A stretch of DNA of 64,000 nt from assembly GCF_000158955.1 (NCBI RefSeq), contig NZ_GG657757.1, forward strand, positions 8,432,854-8,496,853, read 5' to 3'. Below are positions 9,655 through 16,728 of the stretch, one piece after another. A model generated the notes under the pieces. That model had not been told where the DNA came from, made no database searches, and worked only from the letters and a program-made list of their open reading frames with translations. A program made the position numbers and the translations under genes. The DNA comes from Streptomyces viridochromogenes DSM 40736. Lineage in GTDB: Bacteria; Actinomycetota; Actinomycetes; Streptomycetales; Streptomycetaceae. Each line of letters opens with the position of its first letter. The stretch's first letter is position 1.

Positions 9655-10695
9655 ATGACAACGCGGTTCGACCAGGGCCCGTGGGCCGCAGCCGGAGTGC
9701 AGACCGTGCAGCCCGGGGTGCACCGCGTTCCCCTGCCCCTTCCCAACGACGGCCTGCACGCGGTCAACGTCTACCTGCTGGAGGACCTCGCCGACGACGG
9801 GGGGATCGTCATGATCGACGGCGGCTGGGCGATCCCCGAGGCGCGCAAGGCGCTCGAGGAAGCCCTGTCCGCCATCGGCCGCGACCTCGGCGACCTCAGT
9901 CACATCCTGGTCACCCACATCCACCGCGACCACTACACGCAGGCGGTGGAACTGCGCCGCCTGCTGGGCTCGCGCGTCTACCTCGGCGCCGGGGAACGTC
10001 CCGGTCTGGAGATGCTCGACCGGCTGCGCAGCGACGAACCCGTGAGCTCGTTGGAGACCCTGACCAGGGCAGGGGCCGGCGAACTGGCGGGCCGTATCCG
10101 GGCGATGGACCACGGCGGTTTCGACCCGAGCGTGTGGGAGGCCCCTGACCGGTGGCTCGCCGCCGAGACCCTCCGCTTCGGCGACCGCGAGCTGCGTGTC
10201 GTACCGACTCCGGGACACACCAAGGGGCATGTGGTCTTCCTGGACGAGCAGCGGGGCCTGCTGTTCTCCGGGGACCACGTCCTGCCGCACATCACTCCGT
10301 CCATCGGCTTCGAACTGTCCGAGCCGGGCGGCCGGCCGCTCGCGGACTACCTGGACTCGCTGCGGCTGATGAACCGGTACGCCGACGCCCGCCTGCTGCC
10401 CGCGCACGGCCCGGTCTCCGACAGCACGCACACCCGGGTCGCCGAGTTGCTCGCCCACCACGACGACCGGCTGGCCAGGAGCCTGACGACGTTGGGCGAG
10501 GACACGCTCGACGCCCACGCGGTGGCGCGCAAGCTCGGATGGACGCGCCGGGCGGTGGCGTTCGGCGAGCTGAGCGCCTTCAACCAGATGCTCGCGGTCA
10601 ACGAGACGGCGGCGCACCTGGATGTCCTCGTGCTCCAGGGGCGGGTGAGCGCGGCGTTCGTGGGCGGCGTGCATCAGTACACACGGGTGCGGTGA
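9655..10695 (+). CDS. MBL-fold metallo-hydrolase
   Basis: 346 residues. Metallo-beta-lactamase fold with HIHRDH (HxHxDH metal motif), a further His in TPGHTKGHVVF, and Asp in FSGDHVLPH; a C-terminal extension follows with a winged-helix-like segment (HAVARKLGWTRRAVAFGELSAFNQMLA). The start at 9655 is fixed by AAGGAGG nine bases upstream; the frame is open further 5' into the ligase gene but without a site. It may be a thioesterase or lactonase for a CoA-bound intermediate; glyoxalase-II-like activity is also possible. Confidence 0.88.
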   Translation: MTTRFDQGPWAAAGVQTVQPGVHRVPLPLPNDGLHAVNVYLLEDLADDGGIVMIDGGWAIPEARKALEEALSAIGRDLGDLSHILVTHIHRDHYTQAVELRRLLGSRVYLGAGERPGLEMLDRLRSDEPVSSLETLTRAGAGELAGRIRAMDHGGFDPSVWEAPDRWLAAETLRFGDRELRVVPTPGHTKGHVVFLDEQRGLLFSGDHVLPHITPSIGFELSEPGGRPLADYLDSLRLMNRYADARLLPAHGPVSDSTHTRVAELLAHHDDRLARSLTTLGEDTLDAHAVARKLGWTRRAVAFGELSAFNQMLAVNETAAHLDVLVLQGRVSAAFVGGVHQYTRVR

Positions 10696-10707
10696 CCTCG
10701 CCGGCGA

Positions 10708-10737
10708 AGGAGGGGCTCCGGGCCGGCCGCCCCTCCT
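10708..10737. terminator. Bidirectional terminator
   Basis: AGGAGGGGC (10708-10716) and GCCCCTCCT (10729-10737) form a perfect 9-bp stem between the converging MBL and SDR genes. Confidence 0.75.
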
Positions 10738-10749
10738 CGGGCTCCCGGG

Positions 10750-11508
10750 TCAGCGTGCCGTCCAACCACCGTCCACGTACAGCTCGGAGCCGGTGACGAA
10801 GCTCGCGTCCTCGGAGGCGAGGAACGCCACCGCTCCCGCGACCTCGTCGGGTCGGCCCAGCCGCCCCAACGGGGTGCCCTCGACCATCGCCGTGTGCCGG
10901 GCCGTGCCCCGCCACAGTTCGCGGGAGCGGGGCGTTTCGATGAAGCCGGGGTGGATCGAGTTGACGCGTACCCCGCGCGTGGCCCAGTGCAGCGCGGCGT
11001 TCTTCGTCATCAGCCGGACCGCTCCCTTGGCCGCGTGGTACGAGAACTGGCTTCCGAAGCCGCCGACCGTACCGAAGATCGAGGCGATGTTGACGATGGA
11101 GCCCCCACCGGAGCGCTCGATCGCGGGCCCGCCGTGCTTCATGCCGAGCCAGACACCGGTCTGCGTGACGCCGATGACCTTGTCCCAGGATTCCCGGGTC
11201 TCCGTCTCCACGGTCCGCGTCTCGGCGATGCCCGCGTTGTTGACGAGCACGGACAGCCCACCCAGCTCGGCGGTCACCCGCTCGACCGTGCGGCGCCACG
11301 CCTCCTCGTCACCGACGTCGAGGGCCAGGCCGATCGCGCGCGCCCCGTCGTCGGCCAGTTCCTTCGCGAGGGCCTCACACCTGCCGGCGTCCACGTCGGT
11401 CACCGCCACCGCGGCGCCCTCCGCGGCCAGCCGGCGTACGACGGCCTCTCCTATGCCACCGGTCGCTCCGGTCACCAGGGCGATCATTGCGGACAGCCGG
11501 TCTCGCAC
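10750..11508 (-). CDS. SDR-family oxidoreductase
   Basis: 252 residues. Classical SDR with TGATGGIGEA, NNAGIAE, catalytic Ser in NIASIFGTVG, YHAAKGAV and the ending LYVDGGWTAR. The GTG at 11508 has GGAGGAA closely upstream; an ATG seven codons in (11487) is possible. Last gene of the reverse operon 13856-10750, after a 63-base gap from the phosphotransferase. Likely a dehydrogenase of a hydroxyacyl or alicyclic intermediate, functionally parallel to the two forward SDRs. Confidence 0.9.
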   Translation of the reverse strand: MRDRLSAMIALVTGATGGIGEAVVRRLAAEGAAVAVTDVDAGRCEALAKELADDGARAIGLALDVGDEEAWRRTVERVTAELGGLSVLVNNAGIAETRTVETETRESWDKVIGVTQTGVWLGMKHGGPAIERSGGGSIVNIASIFGTVGGFGSQFSYHAAKGAVRLMTKNAALHWATRGVRVNSIHPGFIETPRSRELWRGTARHTAMVEGTPLGRLGRPDEVAGAVAFLASEDASFVTGSELYVDGGWTAR

Positions 11509-11571
11509 GGTTCCTCCTCGGATTTCGTCGAATGCGTCGGTGTCGGTGGCCGAGTGGGGTGAGTGGCCTGG

Positions 11572-12657
11572 TCAGGACAGCAGTTCCAACCCGGAGCGCA
11601 GCAGCGCCGGGACCGCGGAGCCGACCTGCTCGAAGCCGGTGCCGACGGTCTGCCCCGCGCGGTAGCGGGCGTGGATGCCCTCGGCGATGACCGCGAGCTT
11701 GAAGCAGCCCAGCGCCTGGTAGAAGGGCAGGGCGCTGATGTCCCGGCCGGAGCGCGCGGCGTACCGTTCGGCCAGTTCCTGGCCCGCGGGGAAGCCTGGG
11801 TTGGCCGTGGGAACGTGGCGCGCCCCGAGCACCGGTTCGCAGACCGGGTCCCAGTACATGAGCAGCATTCCGAGGTCGGCGAGAGGATCACCGAGCGTGG
11901 CCATCTCCCAGTCGACGATCGCGGCGATCCGCCCGACGTCACCGGGTTGCAGGATGGTGTTGTCGAGGCGGTAGTCGCCGTGCACGATCGTCGCCGCGCC
12001 GCTCTCGGGCAGGGCTCCGGCGAGCCGCCCGTGCAGCGCTTCGACGTCGGGCAGAGCGCGGGTGGCGACCTTGTCCCACTGGCTGCGCCACCGCCGCACC
12101 TGGCGCTCCAGATAGCCGCCCGGACGGCCGAAGTCGCCGAGCCCGACGGCGAAGACGTCGACCGAGTGCAGTGCCACCAGGGCGTCGACCAGCGCATCGG
12201 CGCTGCGCCGTGCGTCGGCCCGGGGCAGCGCGGCGACCTCGTCACCGTCGCGCAGTACGGCGCCCTCCACGAAGTCGACGACGCAGAACGGCGCTCCGAT
12301 CACGGTGGGGTCCGTGCACGACAGCACAGCCCGGGCCACCGGTACTCCGGTGCCGCCGAGCGCGGCGACGACGCGGTACTCACGGTCCATGTCGTGCGCG
12401 GTCGGTGTGAGCACACCCAGCGGTGGCCGGCGCAGCACCCACCGGTGTGCCCCATCGGTCACCTCGTAGGTGAGGTTGGAGCGCCCACCGTGCAGCAGCT
12501 CCACCCGCAACGGGCCCGAGCACTCGGGCACATGCTGTTCGAAGTAGCGCCGCAGGGCGGGACCGTCGATGCCGACCACGGCCGTGTCCGCCGCGGCCGC
12601 TGTCCCTCGCCGGGGTGCCGTCACCGTGGCCTTCGGTGAGCCGTCCGACGGGGTCAT
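11572..12657 (-). CDS. APH-family phosphotransferase of acyl-CoA catabolism
   Basis: 361 residues. Choline-kinase/APH fold with the N-lobe LLHGGRSNLTYEV, the catalytic VHGDYRLDN and the metal motif VDWEMATLGDP. More complete and more ACAD11-like than the copy at 234-1208. The ATG at 12657 overlaps the upstream dehydrogenase stop (ATGA), which decides the start; the frame is open further upstream only inside the dehydrogenase gene. The pairing of kinase and acyl-CoA dehydrogenase is repeated in both operons, which supports a common 4-hydroxyacyl-CoA-type route. Confidence 0.88.
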   Translation of the reverse strand: MTPSDGSPKATVTAPRRGTAAAADTAVVGIDGPALRRYFEQHVPECSGPLRVELLHGGRSNLTYEVTDGAHRWVLRRPPLGVLTPTAHDMDREYRVVAALGGTGVPVARAVLSCTDPTVIGAPFCVVDFVEGAVLRDGDEVAALPRADARRSADALVDALVALHSVDVFAVGLGDFGRPGGYLERQVRRWRSQWDKVATRALPDVEALHGRLAGALPESGAATIVHGDYRLDNTILQPGDVGRIAAIVDWEMATLGDPLADLGMLLMYWDPVCEPVLGARHVPTANPGFPAGQELAERYAARSGRDISALPFYQALGCFKLAVIAEGIHARYRAGQTVGTGFEQVGSAVPALLRSGLELLS

Positions 12658-13856
12658 CGCGCCGCCCTCCGCTCCCGCGCCGCCCGCACCGCGCGCTTGG
12701 CGATGGCCCAGCGGTGGGTCTCGGACGGGCCGTCGTAGATCCGGAACGGACGCACCTCCCGGTACAACCGGGACAGCGGGGCGTCCCCGGAGATGCCGAG
12801 CGCGCCGCACACCTGCACGGCCCGGTCGACCACGCGGTTCACCGCCTCCGAGACGTACGTCTTCGCGATCGAGGTGTGCTGGGCGGCCGGGCGACCCTGG
12901 TCCAGTTCCCAGCAGGCCCGCAGCAGCACCGCGCGACTGGTCTCGATGTCGATCTCGGAGTCGGCCAGCAACTGCTGCACCATGCCCAGTTCGGCCAGCG
13001 GTTTGCCGAAGGCCGTGCGATCGGCCGCGCGCTCCAGGGCGATGTCCTGTGCCCGGCGCGCCACCCCGAGCCAGCGCATGCAGTGCGTCATACGCGCGGG
13101 CCCGAGACGCACCTGGGCGTACGTGAAGCCCTGGTCCACCTCGCCCAGCACGGCGCCCTCGCCGACCTCGCAGCCGTCGAGGACGACCTCGCTGTGCCCG
13201 CCGAACAGGCCCTGGTCCAGTGTGTCGATGTTCCGGACGACCTTCATGCCCGGGTTGTCGGCGTCGACGAGGAACATCGTCGCGCCGCCCGCGTCACCCG
13301 GGACGCCGCTGGTGCGAGCCATGCAGATGGCGAAGCCGGCGCCGTCGGCGCCGCTGATGAACCACTTGCGGCCGTCGATCCGCCAGCCGCCGCCGCTCCT
13401 CGTCGCCGTGGTGGCCAGCGCACGAGGGTCGGCCCCCGCGCCCGGTGCCGGCTCGGTCATCGCGAAACAGGAGCGCACCTCACCGGCCGCCAGCGGGCGC
13501 AGATACCGCTCCTTCTGTTCCTCGGTGGCGACCACTTCGAGCAGGTGCGTGTTGCCCTCGTCGGGCGCCGCGCAGTTGAGTGCGAGAGGGCCGAGCAACG
13601 AGTATCCGGCCGCCTCGAACACCACTGCCTGGCCGCAGAGATCGAGTCCGAGCCCGCCCCACCCCACCCCCACGTGAGGAGCGAACACCCCTGCGGCCCG
13701 GGCCGCCTCCTGCAACCGACGCCGCAGCGGCTCCGGCCCGTCATGGACGTTCCCGTCGCATGCCTGCTCCTGCGGCAGCACGACGTCCCGGACGAACTCA
13801 GTGGTGCGCCGCGCGATGTCGGCGACCCTCTCGTCGGTCTCGAACCCGATCGACAC
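12654..13856 (-). CDS. Acyl-CoA dehydrogenase
   Basis: 400 residues, GTG start. Middle domain SCFAMTEPAPGAGADPRAL and DGRKWFISGADGAGFAICMART, C-terminal RLGPARMTHCMRWLGVARRA and AFGKPLAELGMVQQ, closing with GLSRLY-like YREVRPFRIYDGPSETHRW. It belongs to the ACAD10/11-like branch and is coupled to the phosphotransferase by ATGA. Its promoter at 13891-13919 is flanked by two matching operator-like motifs. First gene of the reverse operon. Confidence 0.92.
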   Translation of the reverse strand: MSIGFETDERVADIARRTTEFVRDVVLPQEQACDGNVHDGPEPLRRRLQEAARAAGVFAPHVGVGWGGLGLDLCGQAVVFEAAGYSLLGPLALNCAAPDEGNTHLLEVVATEEQKERYLRPLAAGEVRSCFAMTEPAPGAGADPRALATTATRSGGGWRIDGRKWFISGADGAGFAICMARTSGVPGDAGGATMFLVDADNPGMKVVRNIDTLDQGLFGGHSEVVLDGCEVGEGAVLGEVDQGFTYAQVRLGPARMTHCMRWLGVARRAQDIALERAADRTAFGKPLAELGMVQQLLADSEIDIETSRAVLLRACWELDQGRPAAQHTSIAKTYVSEAVNRVVDRAVQVCGALGISGDAPLSRLYREVRPFRIYDGPSETHRWAIAKRAVRAARERRAAR

Positions 13857-13872
13857 ATTGACCCCTGACGTC

Positions 13873-13946
13873 GGCTACTGGGTATTAGCCATCACAAGGG
13901 CAGTAGGTATGAATGTCAAGAGGCACGCAGCTAACAGCCAATAGCC
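13873..13946 (-). promoter_or_regulatory. Promoter flanked by two copies of an operator motif
   Basis: On the reverse strand TTGACA (13914-13919) and TGTGAT (13891-13896) are 17 bp apart, a near-consensus promoter for the acyl-CoA dehydrogenase gene. GGCTACTGGGTATTAGCC (13873-13890, forward) covers the start site. A second copy on the opposite strand, GGCTATTGGCTGTTAGCT (13929-13946), lies just upstream of the -35. The copies share 14 of 18 bases and each is an imperfect palindrome (GGCTA...TAGCC). The regulator is not identified. Confidence 0.65.
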
Positions 13947-14094
13947 ATGTGCCTGCATCGAGCGCCAGTCTGCTCACTCGTAGGCGTGGTCGAAGAGCTC
14001 CTGCCGCGCCTGGCCGGTCAGGCGTCGTGGCTCTCAGGGCTGAGCGCCCGCAGGTCCGTGATCAGCCCTGCCTCCGAAGGTGAGGACTCTTCTG

Positions 14095-14983
14095 ATGCCG
14101 CGCACCGTCGCGGCGGCGGACCTCGGGGAGTTCGCCGCCGCCGTCACCGAAGCCCATGGGGTGCCGCCCGGGCACGCCCGTCTGCGGACACGTTGGTGAC
14201 CGCCGAACTGTGGGGGCACCCCTCGCACGGAGTGCTGCGTCTGCCGTGGTACCTCGCCCGCATCGCCGCCGGCGCGACCGCCGCCCCGGAGATCGTCGCC
14301 GGCAACCGCGCGGTGCCGCCGCCGGACGTGCGGCGAAGAAGTCGGTGCTGGGACTGGGCGGCTCGGACGCCTTCGTCGTCCTCGCCGACTCCCATGTCGA
14401 ACGGGCCGCGAAGGCCGCCGTCAGAACCCGGTTCACCAACTCCGGCCGGAGCTGCGTGTGCGCCAAGCGGTTCATCGTCCACTGGCCGTCGCGGACGCGT
14501 TCACCACCGCGTTCGTGAACGGCGTGGAAGCCCTGCGCCTCGGCGACCCGCGCGATCCGGGCACGCAGGTCGGCCGCTGGCCCGGGACGACCTGCGCGCG
14601 ACGATCCGGCGGCAGGTCGAGGAGTCGGTGGCGGCAGGGGCCCCTGCTGACCGGGGGCAAGCCGGTGCCGGGCGAGGGCTGGTTCCACCGGCCGACCGAA
14701 CTGGCCGACACCGGCCCGGGCATGGCCGCCTTCGACGAGGAGACCTTCGGCCCCCTGGCCGCCCTGACCGTCGCCCGCGACGACGAGGACGCCGTCCGGC
14801 TCGCCGACGCCACCGCCTACGGACCGGGCCTGAGCGTGTGGACCCCCGACACGGCGCGTGGAGTCGGCCTCGCCCGCCGCATCACCAGCGGCGCGGCGTT
14901 CGTCAACGCTGGCCGCCGCCGGCATCCGCGAGTCCACCGACACCCGCACCTACTGGGTGGCCGACTCCCCGGGCGAGGAGTAG
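14095..14983 (+). pseudogene. Decayed Ldh2-type dehydrogenase fused to aldehyde dehydrogenase remnant
   Basis: Several frames must be joined to read this. From the ATG at 14095 an Ldh2/malate-lactate dehydrogenase-like N-terminus (AHGVPPGHARL) runs into a stop, but after a one-base shift continues as VTAELWGHPSHGVLRLPWY to about 14320. From about 14331 the text becomes the catalytic half of a succinate-semialdehyde-type aldehyde dehydrogenase (KKSVLGLGGSDAFVVLADS, NSGRSCVCAKRFIV with the active Cys), shifts frame near 14480 (ADAFTTAFVNGVEALRLG), again near 14570 and 14640, then ends with FDEETFGPLAALTVARDD and TSGAAFVN. The tail to the TAG at 14981 is unrecognised. Two genes have been truncated and merged, with at least four frame changes; neither can be functional. 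Confidence 0.8.
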
Positions 14984-14993
14984 CACACACCCC

Positions 14994-15027
14994 ATCGCCC
15001 TGCCGGACCGCTGTCCCGCAGGGCGAT
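14994..15027. terminator. Stem-loop terminator
   Basis: ATCGCCCTGC (14994-15003) pairs perfectly with GCAGGGCGAT (15018-15027) over a 14-base loop. It lies between the decayed dehydrogenase region and the reverse membrane-protein gene and could serve either strand. Confidence 0.7.
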
Positions 15028-15073
15028 ACGCACCCGCCGTCGACGCCGGGTGCGGGGGAGTGCCGTCGTGAAT

Positions 15074-15451
15074 TCAGGCCCGGTTGATCCGTGCGGCGAT
15101 ACCGTGACCGACCAGCAAATAGATGACCGCCGGAAGACCATAATTGAGGACGACGCGTAGACCTTCTGTGTCCATCGTGAAAATGTCCTGAGCCCACCCG
15201 GACAGCCAGTCCGCCATTCCGTGCACGAACTCGACGAAGGGGTTCGACTGGTTGGCGTCGAGCAGATACAGCACGATCCACAGGCCCAGCAGACCGGCCG
15301 CGACGTCGGCAATCGTGCAGATGGTCAGAGCCGCGCGCCGCCCAGCGGCATGGTTGCGCGCGGAGTGGTCGGGTCCCGGGGGCGGGGGCGGCGGCGGGTC
15401 GTACGACTGGTATCCAGAAGCAGGGCCGGTGTTACTCACGAGGAATCCCAT
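15074..15451 (-). CDS. Small integral membrane protein with proline-rich N-terminus
   Basis: 125 residues. A cytoplasmic stretch with nine Pro around residues 20-26 precedes two or three hydrophobic segments (ALTICTIADVAAGLLGLWIVLYLL and VLNYGLPAVIYLLVGHGIAA). Proteins of this build are common and uncharacterised in Streptomyces. A GTG five codons in (15439) preceded by GGGA is an equally good start. No operon partner; function not recognised. Confidence 0.65.
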   Translation of the reverse strand: MGFLVSNTGPASGYQSYDPPPPPPPGPDHSARNHAAGRRAALTICTIADVAAGLLGLWIVLYLLDANQSNPFVEFVHGMADWLSGWAQDIFTMDTEGLRVVLNYGLPAVIYLLVGHGIAARINRA

Positions 15452-15887
15452 CTGCTGTGTTCATTCGCCGGCCTGCCCTCGACGTATTGGATTCGGCCGA
15501 GGTTGGCCATTTCTGTCCACTACAGCGCCTGGGAATCGTCGCCGTGTTACACCCGCTATTCGGGGAAACCAGAATATGGCCCCCTGTCGAGTCACATACC
15601 CAAAATTCCACCCACGCGGCATATTTCAGGCACCCCGAAGCGGGCGACCTGTCAGTCCAGGTTCTTCTCCACCGGCGCGAACAGGGCTCAAGGGTGGCCA
15701 TGACCTCCGGGTGGATCGAGTCCAGGGCCTCGGCGAAACCCCTGGAGTCCGGACACGCCCTGAAGCCTGAGCCACCTACCGAATCCATCCATCGAGCGCA
15801 AGAAACAGCCTCCGACGGTGCCGGCACGGTGGAATAACCTCGTCCCTGGAGACGTCCGGTGCCACGTGGGCCCGTGAGGGGGAGGCA
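15452..15887. other. Intergenic region without recognisable gene
   Basis: 436 bases of noticeably lower GC than the surroundings. Short open frames exist on both strands but none has a ribosome site, codon-position bias or family resemblance. It must carry the promoters for the divergent genes at 15451 and 15888; no clear -35/-10 pair was found. Confidence 0.5.
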
Positions 15888-16727
15888 ATGGTGCTCGGTA
15901 GGGGGACGCGGTTGCTCGCGGGCGCCATGGCCGTGGTCTGCATGGTGCTCGTCGGCCCCAGCGCACCGGCCGGTTCCCTCTTCGCCGGGTCACCGCCGCT
16001 CCGAGCCGCCAGGGATGTCGTACCGAACCGGGTCATGACGTGGAACCTCTGCAACCCCTGCGCGGTGAGCGACGTCGACCGGGCAGCGGAGATCGCGACG
16101 TACGCTCCCCAGGTCATCGGCTTCCAGGAAGCGTGCGTCCGCGACGTCGAGAGGATCCGGGACTATCTGCGCAACCTGCACGGGCTGGTCTACCACGTCG
16201 AGTACGGGACGGTGCTCAGGAACTGGGGCCGCTGCGGCGGACTTCCGTGGAACCCGGGTGGCTTCGGCCAGGCGGTCCTCTCGGCGGCGCCGATGACCGA
16301 ACCCGTCAACGTGGAGTACCCCGACGGCGGATCCGAGGACCGTGGGTACATGGCCGTCACCACCACCGTGGGTGGCCGGCCCGTCCGGGTCTTCAACACG
16401 CATCTCGCCCAACGACGTCAAGAGGCGGTCCGGGCGGACCAGGCGGGCGTCCTCGCCGGGGAAGTCGCCCGGCACGACCGCGCGATCGTTCTCGGCGACT
16501 TCAACGCCGTGCCGGACGCCCCGGAGCTCAGGCCGATATGGGCACTGGCCACCGACACGGACCCCCAGTGCCACCCCTCGCCCACCGGCACCTGCCAGCC
16601 GACCACCGACTGGCAGAGCAAGTTCGACTACGTCTTCCTGCGGGGCATCGTCCCGCTCCGGCACCGTGTGCATCCGAGCCCCTACTCGGACCACCACCTG
16701 CTGCACACCGATGTCGACGCGACCTGA
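15888..16727 (+). CDS. Secreted endonuclease/exonuclease/phosphatase-family hydrolase
   Basis: 279 residues. A signal peptide covers about the first 30 residues (RLLAGAMAVVCMVLVGPSAPAG). The EEP fold follows: MTWNLCNP with the metal-side Asn, GFQEAC with the catalytic Glu, FNTHLAQ, LGDFNAVPD and the terminal SDHHLL. Family members cleave phosphodiesters in DNA, phospholipids or nucleotides; export suggests an extracellular nuclease or sphingomyelinase-like enzyme. AGGGGGAGG lies upstream of the ATG. The downstream gene converges with one base between stops. Confidence 0.88.
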   Translation: MVLGRGTRLLAGAMAVVCMVLVGPSAPAGSLFAGSPPLRAARDVVPNRVMTWNLCNPCAVSDVDRAAEIATYAPQVIGFQEACVRDVERIRDYLRNLHGLVYHVEYGTVLRNWGRCGGLPWNPGGFGQAVLSAAPMTEPVNVEYPDGGSEDRGYMAVTTTVGGRPVRVFNTHLAQRRQEAVRADQAGVLAGEVARHDRAIVLGDFNAVPDAPELRPIWALATDTDPQCHPSPTGTCQPTTDWQSKFDYVFLRGIVPLRHRVHPSPYSDHHLLHTDVDAT

Positions 16728-16728
16728 C

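Noticed and set aside
15457..15837. Forward 126-codon ORF in the 15.5-15.9 kb gap
   Set aside because: No ribosome site, no family resemblance, and codon-position composition unlike the neighbours.
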